From NCBI GenBank assembly GCA_021769725.1, contig JAETSI010000012.1, forward strand, positions 1 through 64,000: a DNA stretch of 64,000 nt, given 5' to 3'. This DNA is from Oscillospiraceae bacterium. GTDB taxonomy: Bacteria; Bacillota; Clostridia; Oscillospirales; Ruminococcaceae. The position numbers and the translations under genes are program-made. Positions 9,028 to 18,345 of the stretch are shown piece after piece (within the stretch, counting starts at the first letter, position 1; every line of letters begins with the position of its first letter). The notes below the pieces were generated by a model. That model had not been told where the DNA came from. It saw only the letters and a list, made by a program, of their open reading frames with translations, and did no database searches.

Positions 9028-9570
9028 TCACAATTTTTCAGATTCGTCAATAGCCGTACAGACCGAAACCACAAATTCCCCACGGATAATGTACTGTCTG
9101 AACTTATAGCCCTTGATGCACGTACTGAATCCGTTGTCGGAGAGAATAAATTCCGCCTTATTCATCGGAAACGACAGTCCCATGCCTATTGCCTTGATAT
9201 AGGCTTCCTTCAGTGTCCATATACGGAAGAATGCAGCGTTTTTTTCGTCATCCGGAACGCTACCGAAGAATTCTTGCTCCTGTCCGGAAAAAACTCTTTT
9301 CAGAATATTCGGACTAAATTCACGTATTCTCTCGCAGTCTATTCCGCATTCTCTGTCATTGATGATACAGGCGGCAATACCGTCAGCATGAGAAAGATTG
9401 AAATGGATTTCCGGATGCTCCCCCAGCATAGGTTTACCGTATCGTCCCTTGACAATAGGCGTAGGTTCGTTATAATTTATACCATAAGATTTCAGGCATT
9501 CCCGGAGCAGCCTGTGAGCGTGGGAATGTTGATTTTTTTTATCAATATCGATTAAAGAAATTGCTGTCAT
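9028..9570 (-). CDS. 4'-phosphopantetheinyl transferase superfamily (Sfp-type)
   Basis: GRYGKPML...HFNLSHADG...CGIDCERIREF...FFRIWTLKEAYIKAIGMGLS. Confidence 0.92.
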   Translation of the reverse strand: MTAISLIDIDKKNQHSHAHRLLRECLKSYGINYNEPTPIVKGRYGKPMLGEHPEIHFNLSHADGIAACIINDRECGIDCERIREFSPNILKRVFSGQEQEFFGSVPDDEKNAAFFRIWTLKEAYIKAIGMGLSFPMNKAEFILSDNGFSTCIKGYKFRQYIIRGEFVVSVCTAIDESEKL

Positions 9571-9665
9571 ATTATCACCTGACTAATTATAACATAATCT
9601 GAAAAAAAAAACAATCTCACTTCGCACAGCAAATTAATTAAATCAAAAAAATATGTAAAGTCTAC

Positions 9666-9716
9666 TTGACACATAATGTAAAGCGTGCTATACTATTATT
9701 GTAAAGTTAACTTTAC
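9666..9716 (+). promoter_or_regulatory. sigma-A promoter with downstream operator palindrome
   Basis: TTGACA(9666-9671)-17 nt-TATACT(9689-9694); perfect 16-bp palindrome GTAAAGTTAACTTTAC 9701-9716; additional TGTAAAG half-sites at 9654 and 9678. Confidence 0.8.
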
Positions 9717-9719
9717 CTC

Positions 9720-9735
9720 GGGGGGGGGGGGGGGG
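9720..9735. repeat. poly-G homopolymer tract (16 nt) in 5' UTR/RBS
   Basis: gggggggggggggggg immediately before aggctgataatTTG. Confidence 0.9.
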
Positions 9736-9746
9736 AGGCTGATAAT

Positions 9747-9953
9747 TTGAAAAACAAAATACAGGAACTGCGAAAAGTACGTAAGGTCACGCAGCAGGAG
9801 CTTGCCGACGCCCTGAGCGTCACACGGCAGACGATAATCTCACTTGAAAACGGAAAATACAACGCATCGCTCACGCTTGCTCACAAGGCTGCACAGTTCT
9901 TCGGAATAACCATCGAGGAGCTGTTCATATTCGAGGGCGATGAGAACATCTGA
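9747..9953 (+). CDS. small XRE-family transcriptional regulator
   Basis: 68 aa; TTG start; IQELRKVRKVTQQELADALSVTRQTIISLENGKYNASLTLAHKAAQFF HTH_3. Confidence 0.93.
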   Translation: MKNKIQELRKVRKVTQQELADALSVTRQTIISLENGKYNASLTLAHKAAQFFGITIEELFIFEGDENI

Positions 9954-9964
9954 GGAGGATAACC

Positions 9965-10402
9965 ATGGAAGATTTCAGAAAAAAACTACAAAAAAACAAC
10001 AAGATATACCTGCTTTTCATACTTTTTTCAACAGCTTGCCTGATAGCAATAAATACTGTTTCAGTATTTCCGGCAAAAATCAATCAAGCGGCAGAAGTCA
10101 ATACAGGACTTTTCGCCGGATTGATAATCATTTCGCTCGTCAATCTGGTCAGAAACAAAAAAGCCCTAAGCGACGATAAAATTCTCAAGGCAATGTATAT
10201 CCGCAACACCGATGAACGCAATAATCTGATAATGAAAAAAGCTTCACAAGCAACATTCACTATCATTATTGTCGGACTGGCAATTGCAACTATCGTTTCT
10301 CAGTATTTCAGCGCTGTTGTCAGCTCAACGCTTTCCTGCTGCATGGCATTCATACTGATCGTGTATTTCAGCGTCACAGCATTCTACAACAGAAAAATGT
10401 AA
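9965..10402 (+). CDS. small multi-TM membrane protein (DUF2178-like partner of XRE regulator)
   Basis: 145 aa with about 4 hydrophobic helices; RBS gaggaggataacc; co-operonic with XRE. Confidence 0.65.
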   Translation: MEDFRKKLQKNNKIYLLFILFSTACLIAINTVSVFPAKINQAAEVNTGLFAGLIIISLVNLVRNKKALSDDKILKAMYIRNTDERNNLIMKKASQATFTIIIVGLAIATIVSQYFSAVVSSTLSCCMAFILIVYFSVTAFYNRKM

Positions 10403-10459
10403 AACAGACAAATGGTGCGGATATCATCCGCCTTTAATTATTACCGATTACATAAAAAA

Positions 10460-10488
10460 CCTGCCGCAAATTAATGCGGCAGGCGATT
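10460..10488. terminator. intrinsic terminator
   Basis: CCTGCCGCA aattaa TGCGGCAGG followed by gatttt. Confidence 0.8.
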
Positions 10489-10503
10489 TTATTTATTCAG
10501 AAA

Positions 10504-13500
10504 TTAGTCCTGACCGTAAAGCGTTGTAAGCTTAGTAAGATAATCATATCTGTCCTTAGCGTTAGCAACAGCAGCGTCAAAGAGCTTCTCAGCTCTCTCA
10601 GGATTCTGACGAGCCAGAGAGTTGTAACGAACCTCTCCCATGAGGAAGTTCTTGTACTCGTCTGTGTTAGGAGCCTTGGAATCAAGGATAAACGGATTCT
10701 TACCCTCTTCCTTGAGTGCAGGATTGTATCTGTAGAGGTGCCAGTAACCAGCCTGTACAGCCTTCTTTTCCTCAGCCTGAGCAGTAGCCATACCGGTCTT
10801 GATACCGTGGTTGATACAAGGAGCATAAGCGATAACGATAGAAGGTCCGTCGTAAGCCTCAGCCTCAGCAAATGCCTTGATGCACTGATTCATGTTAGCG
10901 CCCATAGCAACGTGAGCAACGTAAACGTAACCGTAGCTCATTGCGATACCAGCGAGATCCTTCTTCTTCATTACCTTACCGGCAGCTGCGAACTGAGCGA
11001 TAGCGCCTGTAGGTGTAGACTTGGAAGCCTGTCCGCCTGTATTTGAATAAACCTCTGTATCAAATACAAGGATATTAACGTTCTTGCCGGAAGCGATTAC
11101 GTGGTCGAGACCGCCGAAACCAATATCGTAAGCCCAGCCGTCGCCGCCGAAGATCCACTGAGACTTCTTGCTGAGGTAGTCCTTTTCAGCGAGGATAGCC
11201 TTAGCGTCGTCGCATCCGCAAGCCTCAAGAGCAGCAACGAGATTATCTGTAGCAACAGCATTAGCAGCGCCGTCGTTGTAAGTTGCGAGGTATTCGTCAA
11301 TAGCTGCCTTAACTTCGGGCTTTTCAGCCTTTTCCTTGATAGCGAGAACCTTGTCGGTAACTCTCTTGCGGAGTGTTTCCTGAGCAAGATACATACCGTA
11401 ACCGAACTCAGCGTTGTCCTCAAAGAGTGAGTTGCTCCATGCAGGACCTCTGCCCTTCTTGTTTACTGTGTAAGGAGTTGAAGGTGCGCTGCCGCCCCAG
11501 ATAGAGGAGCATCCTGTAGCGTTAGCGATCATCATTCTGTCGCCGAAGAGCTGTGTAACAAGCTTAGCATAAGGAGTCTCACCGCAACCTGCGCAAGCGC
11601 CTGAGAATTCGAGAAGGGGCTGTCTGAACTGTGAGCCCTTTACTGTATCAGCCTTGAACTTAGCGGCAACTTCTGCCTTTTCGTCGATAGTTACGCCGTA
11701 GTTGAATACTTCCTGCTGATCCATCTGAGAAGCGATAGGCTCCATAACGAGAGCTTTCTCCTTAGCGGGACAGATGTTAGCGCAGACGCCGCATCCTGTA
11801 CAGTCAAGTGTAGAAACTGTCATTGTAAACTTAAGACCGGGCATAGCAGGCTTGAAGTCAACGATCTTTGCAGCAGCAGGTGCAGCAGCAGCCTCAGCCT
11901 CTGTCATAGCAACAGGTCTGATTACAGCGTGAGGACATACATATGCACACTGGTTACACTGAATACAATTCTCAGCGATCCAGTTAGGAACCTTAACAGC
12001 AATACCACGCTTCTCAAAAGCAGCAGAACCCTGCGGGAATGTGCCGTCAGCCATATCTACGAATGTAGAAACAGGAAGCGAATCGCCCTTCTGAGCGTTG
12101 CAGGGGATCTGGATATTGTTTACATAGTTTTCAAGATTCTTGTCGTCGCAAGAAACGGCAGCCATACCCATCTGAGTATCAGCAGCGTCAGCCCATGCAG
12201 CAGGAACGTCAACCTTAACGATGTTCTGGTGACCTGCGTCGATAGCGTTCCAGTTCTTTTCAACAACGTCCTGACCCTTCTTGCTGTAGGAAGCTTCAGC
12301 AGCTGCCTTCATGTATTTAAGGGCATCCTCAAAAGGAATGATATTGGCAAGCTTGAAGAATGCAGACTGAAGAATTGTATTGATTCTTGTACCCATACCT
12401 GTTTCTTCACCAAGCTTAACGCCGTTGATGATATAGAAATTGATATTGTTCTGAGCGATATATCTCTTTACCTGTCCGGGAAGATTAGCGTCCAGTTCTT
12501 CAGGAGTCCAAATAGTATTGAGGAGGAAAGTACCGCCGGGCTTGATGTCAGATACCATATCGTACTTGTCGATGTAGCTCTGATTGTGACAAGCTACAAA
12601 GTCAGCCTTGTTGATAAGATATGTTGACTTGATAGGAGTCTTGCCAAAACGGAGGTGAGAAATAGTTACACCGCCGGACTTCTTTGAGTCATAAGCAAAA
12701 TAAGCCTGAGCGTAGAGATCCGTGTGGTCGCCGATGATCTTGATAGAGTTCTTGTTAGCGCCTACAGTACCGTCTGAACCGAGACCCCAGAACTTACAAG
12801 CTGTTGTGCCTGCCGGAGCAGAGTCAGGATTGCCCTCGAGAGGAAGTGAAAGATTTGTAACGTCATCCTCGATGCCGATAGTAAATCTCTTCTTTGTCTC
12901 GTTCTTGAATACAGCAATGATCTGAGCCGGAACAGTGTCCTTTGAGCCAAGACCGTATCTGCCTGTAAATACAGGAACATTGTTGAACTTAGTATCCTTG
13001 AGAGCTGCAACAACGTCGAGGTAGAGAGGCTCGCCAAGTGAACCGGGTTCCTTTGTTCTGTCGAGAACAGAAATTCTCTTAACACTGTCAGGAATAACCT
13101 CAACAAGCTTTTCAGCAACGAAAGGTCTGTAAAGACGAACCTTAACGAGACCGTACTTACCGCCGGCAGCGTTGAGATAGTCAATAGTTTCTTCAATTGT
13201 ATCGTTTACAGAGCCCATTGCAACAATGATATGCTCAGCGTCAGCAGCTCCGTAGTAGTTAAAGAGCTTGTAGTCAGTACCGATAAGCTCATTTACTTTG
13301 TTCATGTAGTCCTCTACGATAGCAGGGAGTGCGTCATAGTACTTGTTGCAAGCTTCACGAGCCTGGAAGAAGATGTCAGGGTTCTGAGCAGAACCACGGA
13401 GAACAGGTCTTTCAGGGTGGAGAGCCTTGTCACGGAATGACTGAGCAGCGTCCTTGTCAAGGAGAGAGTAGAGAGTCTCATCGTCCCATGTTTCGATCTT

Positions 13501-14049
13501 CTGGATTTCGTGAGATGTACGGAAACCGTCAAAGAAGTGGAGGAAAGGAACTCTGCCCTTGATAGTTGAAAGATGAGCTACTGCACCGAGATCCATAACC
13601 TCCTGAGGGTTGGAAGAACAGAGCATAGCATAACCTGTCTGACGGCAGGCATAAACGTCAGAGTGATCTCCGAAGATATTAAGAGCGTGAGAAGAAACGC
13701 ATCTTGCAGAAACGTGAATTACGTTGGGAAGAAGCTCGCCGGCGATCTTGTACATATTAGGGATCATAAGGAGAAGACCCTGTGAAGCTGTGTAAGTAGT
13801 AGTAAGAGCACCTGCTGAAAGAGAGCCGTGAACCGTACCGGCAGCACCGGCTTCAGACTGCATCTCTGCAACTGTTACAGGCTGACCGAAAAGATTCTTC
13901 TTGTCCTTAGCAGACCAGCTGTCTGTTACCTCAGCCATAACTGAGGAAGGTGTGATGGGGTAAATAGCGGCTACATCTGTAAAGGGATATGATACCCATG
14001 CAGCTGCATTGTTACCGTCCATGGTTTTCATTTTTCTTTTGATTGCCAT
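10504..14049 (-). CDS. nifJ: pyruvate:ferredoxin (flavodoxin) oxidoreductase
   Basis: 1181 aa; TMDGNNAAAWVSYPFTDVAAIYPITPSS, two CxxCxxCxxxCP ferredoxin motifs (CIQCNQCAYVCPH; CTGCGVCANICP), GDGWAYDIGFGGLDHV TPP domain. Confidence 0.98.
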   Translation of the reverse strand: MAIKRKMKTMDGNNAAAWVSYPFTDVAAIYPITPSSVMAEVTDSWSAKDKKNLFGQPVTVAEMQSEAGAAGTVHGSLSAGALTTTYTASQGLLLMIPNMYKIAGELLPNVIHVSARCVSSHALNIFGDHSDVYACRQTGYAMLCSSNPQEVMDLGAVAHLSTIKGRVPFLHFFDGFRTSHEIQKIETWDDETLYSLLDKDAAQSFRDKALHPERPVLRGSAQNPDIFFQAREACNKYYDALPAIVEDYMNKVNELIGTDYKLFNYYGAADAEHIIVAMGSVNDTIEETIDYLNAAGGKYGLVKVRLYRPFVAEKLVEVIPDSVKRISVLDRTKEPGSLGEPLYLDVVAALKDTKFNNVPVFTGRYGLGSKDTVPAQIIAVFKNETKKRFTIGIEDDVTNLSLPLEGNPDSAPAGTTACKFWGLGSDGTVGANKNSIKIIGDHTDLYAQAYFAYDSKKSGGVTISHLRFGKTPIKSTYLINKADFVACHNQSYIDKYDMVSDIKPGGTFLLNTIWTPEELDANLPGQVKRYIAQNNINFYIINGVKLGEETGMGTRINTILQSAFFKLANIIPFEDALKYMKAAAEASYSKKGQDVVEKNWNAIDAGHQNIVKVDVPAAWADAADTQMGMAAVSCDDKNLENYVNNIQIPCNAQKGDSLPVSTFVDMADGTFPQGSAAFEKRGIAVKVPNWIAENCIQCNQCAYVCPHAVIRPVAMTEAEAAAAPAAAKIVDFKPAMPGLKFTMTVSTLDCTGCGVCANICPAKEKALVMEPIASQMDQQEVFNYGVTIDEKAEVAAKFKADTVKGSQFRQPLLEFSGACAGCGETPYAKLVTQLFGDRMMIANATGCSSIWGGSAPSTPYTVNKKGRGPAWSNSLFEDNAEFGYGMYLAQETLRKRVTDKVLAIKEKAEKPEVKAAIDEYLATYNDGAANAVATDNLVAALEACGCDDAKAILAEKDYLSKKSQWIFGGDGWAYDIGFGGLDHVIASGKNVNILVFDTEVYSNTGGQASKSTPTGAIAQFAAAGKVMKKKDLAGIAMSYGYVYVAHVAMGANMNQCIKAFAEAEAYDGPSIVIAYAPCINHGIKTGMATAQAEEKKAVQAGYWHLYRYNPALKEEGKNPFILDSKAPNTDEYKNFLMGEVRYNSLARQNPERAEKLFDAAVANAKDRYDYLTKLTTLYGQD

Positions 14050-14112
14050 AGGAATGACCTCCTGAAAAAGTTTTTGTGAGGTTACATAAGGTCAGTGCGG
14101 AATATCCGGTTT

Positions 14113-14167
14113 GTTACCCATATGTAACGGCTGTTAATATTATATCACAAAAAATGGAGCTTGTAAA
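14113..14167 (-). promoter_or_regulatory. putative nifJ promoter and operator
   Basis: Minus strand TTTACA (14162-14167)-17 nt-TATAAT (14139-14144); inverted repeat GTTAC-ccatat-GTAAC at 14113-14128 just downstream. Confidence 0.6.
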
Positions 14168-14233
14168 CCTTTTTTTACATTTTTTTATATGCAGTGCCGC
14201 ACAAAACCTTTGAAATTTCTTTGTGCATTATTT

Positions 14234-14875
14234 TCATTCTTTGTTTTCATCATGAATCCAGCTGCTGCTCCAATCATATAAACTGATGTCAATGTCGTCT
14301 ATCATGCCGCCCCGAAAACCTATCTGAACAAAGTTCCTGCCCTCATTATCGAGATAGTATATCAACAGTTCGCTGATGTCAACATCCGGGTCACCGAATT
14401 TTTCCTTGAATTCTTCTTGAGACGTATCGTATCCGACGCCGCCGTATTCTATATCATATTTGCCGATCGATTCCCCGGTATAACCGGTTCCGGCTATATT
14501 CTCAATACTGATGAAGCTAATCCGTTTATCCGCCAATCTGCTGATCTCGGAGATCGCCTTGCCGTCCTCCAGACAATCCTCCACAACTACCCTGCCGATC
14601 TTGTTTGATTTTGTTCTGTCAATTTCGTCGTCGTAAATATCAACAAAAGCGTCGGCATAATTAAGAGAAAATGCAGAATCAAGATCAAATACAATATTAT
14701 CCGGCAGCTCGCTTAATTGACAGGGAAGCGATACTTCTTTCCCGAAAAGGCTTACTGATACCGGGATTTCTCCGATATTTTCAGATTCAGACTCTGACGA
14801 ACTATCGGCTTTTTTACAGGATGACAGCATCATAACAGCGGTCAGACAAAGCAGTAAAGCGTTTCTGATTTTCAT
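14234..14875 (-). CDS. hypothetical lipoprotein
   Basis: Signal/lipobox MMLSSCKK; RBS ggaggaaata. Confidence 0.75.
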   Translation of the reverse strand: MKIRNALLLCLTAVMMLSSCKKADSSSESESENIGEIPVSVSLFGKEVSLPCQLSELPDNIVFDLDSAFSLNYADAFVDIYDDEIDRTKSNKIGRVVVEDCLEDGKAISEISRLADKRISFISIENIAGTGYTGESIGKYDIEYGGVGYDTSQEEFKEKFGDPDVDISELLIYYLDNEGRNFVQIGFRGGMIDDIDISLYDWSSSWIHDENKE

Positions 14876-14937
14876 AATATTTCCTCCTGGTTTAACAGTT
14901 ATACATATTATAGCATAAATCGGACAGAGTGTAAAGC

Positions 14938-15174
14938 TTAAACCAATTCTCTTTCAATTTCAATGACAATATCGCTCATTTTAACATTCAGAGCTGTTGA
15001 AAATCTGTAAAGGGTTTCAAGGGTCGGTTTTCTCTCTCCTCTTTCAATTGCGCTAAGATGTGTTCTTCCGATATCTGCCAGACCGCTTAAAACCTCCTGT
15101 GATAAATTTTTTCGTTTGCGAAAATCCGCTACGACCTTTCCTACTAACTTGGAATCCAGCGTTGGTATATACAT
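14938..15174 (-). CDS. XRE-family transcriptional regulator
   Basis: Start moved to MYIPTLDSKLVGKVV with RBS AGAGGTG; KRKNLSQEVLSGLADIGRTHLSAIERGERKPTLETLYRFSTAL. Confidence 0.9.
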   Translation of the reverse strand: MYIPTLDSKLVGKVVADFRKRKNLSQEVLSGLADIGRTHLSAIERGERKPTLETLYRFSTALNVKMSDIVIEIERELV

Positions 15175-15224
15175 ATTAATCACCTCTAATAATATGATAT
15201 ACTGATTTTCAAATATTTTTGAAT

Positions 15225-15255
15225 ACATATGTTGACGATTAAACACAACATATGT
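15225..15255. promoter_or_regulatory. inverted-repeat operator in divergent promoter region
   Basis: ACATATGTTG-acgattaaaca-CAACATATGT, perfect 10-bp arms, centre-to-centre 21 bp. Confidence 0.7.
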
Positions 15256-15294
15256 GTTATAATATTGCTATAAAATACAAAGGAGGGTTCATTT

Positions 15295-15537
15295 ATGAAC
15301 GATAAAATGAAAAGCATTCTGCTCAGCCTGATTAATCAGGCAAGAGAAAATAAGGAACATGAAGTTTCATATGATCTTATATCCATTGCCCAAAACAAAG
15401 AACAAGTCAGAAGCATTGCAAATCAACTTGAGAATGCAGGATTTATAACAAATGTTTCTATTTACGTAAAAACACATTTTTCATGTAAAGTAACTGAAAA
15501 AGCTTTTGAATACTTCAGAGAGGAGGAGATGAGATGA
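15295..15537 (+). CDS. 80-aa hypothetical, wHTH-like small protein
   Basis: RBS aggagg; VRSIANQLENAGFITNVSIYVKTHFSCKVTEKAFEYF suggests a winged-helix fold. Confidence 0.6.
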   Translation: MNDKMKSILLSLINQARENKEHEVSYDLISIAQNKEQVRSIANQLENAGFITNVSIYVKTHFSCKVTEKAFEYFREEEMR

Positions 15538-15611
15538 AAATCAAACGTCTGCTTTTTACAGGCTGTGACGGTTCTTCTGATACATCCTCAAAATATCCGG
15601 ACTTCCACTAA
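15534..15611 (+). CDS. 25-aa micro-ORF translationally coupled to preceding gene
   Basis: ATGA overlap at 15534-15537; SD aggaggag at 15521; MKIKRLLFTGCDGSSDTSSKYPDFH; followed by terminator. Confidence 0.45.
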   Translation: MKIKRLLFTGCDGSSDTSSKYPDFH

Positions 15612-15614
15612 TTA

Positions 15615-15657
15615 TAAAAAAGGACTGACCCAACCGGATCAGTCCTTAATTTTAATT
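15615..15657. terminator. intrinsic terminator
   Basis: aaaaaa GGACTGA cccaaccgga TCAGTCC ttaatttt. Confidence 0.75.
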
Positions 15658-15668
15658 ATTGAGAAAGC

Positions 15669-18125
15669 TTAACCCATTACGATCTCAACTTCGTGAACAC
15701 CGTTCTCAAAAGCAGGGATAACATTGCCCTGGACGGCATTGCCGTCAACAATCATGGACTTAACGCCCTTGCAAACGTGCTCAGGATTCTTTACAGTGAT
15801 GTTGTATGTTGCTCCACGGAACTGTCTTGAAGCCGTAAATCCGTCCCACTCGTGAGGAATGGAAGGATCAACCTTAAGACCGTCGAAATCAGCGGCAATT
15901 CCAAGGATATACTGGGAAATTGCGACCATATTCCATGCGGCAGTACCTGTCAGCCATGAGTTCTTGCCCTCACCGAAGCGGCTTGCGTCCTTACCGGCGA
16001 TCATCTGACCGTATACATAAGGCTCGGTCTTGTGAAGTTCGGAAATATCCTCGTTGAAAGCCGGAGCGATCTTGCTGTAATACTCAAACGCCTTGTCGCC
16101 ACGACCTGCATAAGCCTCTGCACAGATGATCCATGCATTGTTGTGAGTAAAGATTCCGGCATTCTCCTTGTATCCGCCGGGATATGTGGAGATCTCGCCG
16201 TACTGGATATAATACTTGCTGAATGCAGGATTATTAAGAACCAGACCATACTGAGTATTGAGGTACTTGTCGATAGATTCAAGCGTCTTGATATCAGCTC
16301 CGACGTCCTTGCCGATTTCAGACATAACGGCAAATCCCTGCGGCTCAATGAAGATCTTGCCTTCCTCGCACTCCTTAGAGCCCATTTTAGCGCCAGTAGA
16401 ATCGTAAGCACGGATGAACCAGTCGCCGTCAAAAGCGGATTCCATAACGTTCTTCTTCATCTTGTCGATCTCAGCCTGAGCAGCGTCAGCCTCGTCGTCC
16501 TTTCCGAGATGCCTGAGAATAGCCACATAGTTAGGACCTGCGTATGTAAAGAGGGTAGCAACCATTACAGACTCTGCAACCTTTGAGTAACCGCCCTCGG
16601 CAGCAAACTTAGGATTGGTATATGTCTGGAAGCTTTCACCGGGAGTATCGGAATAGCACGAAAGATTGATACAGTCGTTCCAGTCAGCTCTCATAGCCAG
16701 AGGCAGATTGTGAGGTCCGAGGTTATTTACGATCTTGTAGAAAGAAACCTTCAGATGATCGAGCATAGGCTGAGCCTTGCTCATATCGTTGTCGTAAGGA
16801 ACCATTTCGTCAAGGATAGACCAGTCGCCTGTCTCCTTGATGTAAGCGGAAACGGAAAGGATCATCCACAGCGGATCATCGGAGAAATCGCCGCCAATAT
16901 CAGAGTTGCCTTTCTTTGTAAGAGGCTGATACTGATGATAGCATCCGCCGTCAGGAAGCTGTGTTGAAGCGATGTCGATAATACGCTCTCTTGCACGGTC
17001 AGGAATCTGATGAACAAAACCGAGGATATCCTGGTTGGAGTCACGGAATCCCATACCTCTGCCGATACCGCTCTCAAAGTAAGAAGCGGAACGTGAAAGG
17101 TTGAATGTTACCATACACTGATACTGATTCCAGATGTTTACCATACGGTCAACCTTGTCATCGGGAGTATTTACATTGATAACGCCGAGGAGCTTGTCCC
17201 ATGCGTCTTTAAGCTCTGCAAGACCGGCAGCAACCTTTTCGGGAGTATTGTACTTCTCGATCATAGCGAGAGCCTTTTCCTTGTTGATAGTCACGCCGTC
17301 TGCCTCGAACTTCTTGTCCACGGGCATCTCAACATAGCCGAGAATGAAGATAAGAGTCTTTGACTCGCCGGGGGCAAGTGTGATCTTCTTGTAGTGTGAA
17401 GCGATAGGAGACCAGCCGTCAGCGAAGGAATTATTTGCCTTGTCAGCAATAACCGCCTGGGGATCTCCGAAACCGTTGTACAGACCAATAAAGGAATCCC
17501 TGTCCGTATCGTAACCGTCGATCTCGTCATTAACCGTATAGAAAGCAAAATGGTCACGTCTGTCTCTGTATTCGGTCTTGTGGTAGATAGTAGAACCTAC
17601 TACCTCAACACGTCCGGTAGAGAAGTTTCTCTGGAAGTTAGTGCAGTCGTCCTGAGCGTCCCATAAGCACCACTCAGCAAAAGAGAAAAGTGAGAAAGTC
17701 TTTGTCTCGGATCCCTCATTTGTAAGAACCACCTGCTGAATCTCACCGTCATAATTCTGCGGAACGAAGAAAGTAACCTCAGCTTTAAGGTCGTTTTTCT
17801 TACCTGTGATAACGGTATATCCCATACCGTGACGACACTCATATGCGTCAAGCTCCGTCTTTACAGGCGACCAGCCGGGATTCCAGATAGTGCCGTTCTC
17901 GTTGATATAGAAATAACGGCCTCCCATGTCGATAGGCACATTGTTGTAGCGATAACGTGTGATTCTTCTGAGACGTGCATCCTTATAGAAGGAATAGCCT
18001 CCTGCCGTATTGGAAATCAGTGAGAAGAAGCCCTGTGTACCGAGGTAGTTGATCCACGGATAGGGGGTTCTTGGGGAATTGATAACATATTCCCTATTGG
18101 CGTCGTCAAAAAATCCGAACTTCAT
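15669..18125 (-). CDS. cellobiose phosphorylase, GH94
   Basis: Start at [63 protein letters not shown]94 motifs throughout. Confidence 0.95.
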   Translation of the reverse strand: MKFGFFDDANREYVINSPRTPYPWINYLGTQGFFSLISNTAGGYSFYKDARLRRITRYRYNNVPIDMGGRYFYINENGTIWNPGWSPVKTELDAYECRHGMGYTVITGKKNDLKAEVTFFVPQNYDGEIQQVVLTNEGSETKTFSLFSFAEWCLWDAQDDCTNFQRNFSTGRVEVVGSTIYHKTEYRDRRDHFAFYTVNDEIDGYDTDRDSFIGLYNGFGDPQAVIADKANNSFADGWSPIASHYKKITLAPGESKTLIFILGYVEMPVDKKFEADGVTINKEKALAMIEKYNTPEKVAAGLAELKDAWDKLLGVINVNTPDDKVDRMVNIWNQYQCMVTFNLSRSASYFESGIGRGMGFRDSNQDILGFVHQIPDRARERIIDIASTQLPDGGCYHQYQPLTKKGNSDIGGDFSDDPLWMILSVSAYIKETGDWSILDEMVPYDNDMSKAQPMLDHLKVSFYKIVNNLGPHNLPLAMRADWNDCINLSCYSDTPGESFQTYTNPKFAAEGGYSKVAESVMVATLFTYAGPNYVAILRHLGKDDEADAAQAEIDKMKKNVMESAFDGDWFIRAYDSTGAKMGSKECEEGKIFIEPQGFAVMSEIGKDVGADIKTLESIDKYLNTQYGLVLNNPAFSKYYIQYGEISTYPGGYKENAGIFTHNNAWIICAEAYAGRGDKAFEYYSKIAPAFNEDISELHKTEPYVYGQMIAGKDASRFGEGKNSWLTGTAAWNMVAISQYILGIAADFDGLKVDPSIPHEWDGFTASRQFRGATYNITVKNPEHVCKGVKSMIVDGNAVQGNVIPAFENGVHEVEIVMG

Positions 18126-18345
18126 ATCGATTATTCTCCTTTGTTTTTTAAACTGTGATACGGAGCCGGCAGGCGCAGACTCCATAAACTGCATATCCCG
18201 CATTGCAGGACCACCGTTTATACCGCATACTGCGGCTCAGTGATTACATAATATTATATCATATTTTTCATTATATTACAAGTGATTGAACAAAATTACA
18301 GTGTAATTCTTTTCGCAGGAAATTTGTGCATATTAGACAAAACGC

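Noticed and set aside
11929-12627. 232-aa plus-strand ORF
   Set aside because: Entirely antisense to nifJ, which has strong protein motifs; a compositional artefact.
14938-15611. XRE/80-aa/25-aa locus as a classical toxin-antitoxin system
   Set aside because: The genes are divergent and no toxin family motif is recognisable; kept only as an uncharacterised regulated unit.
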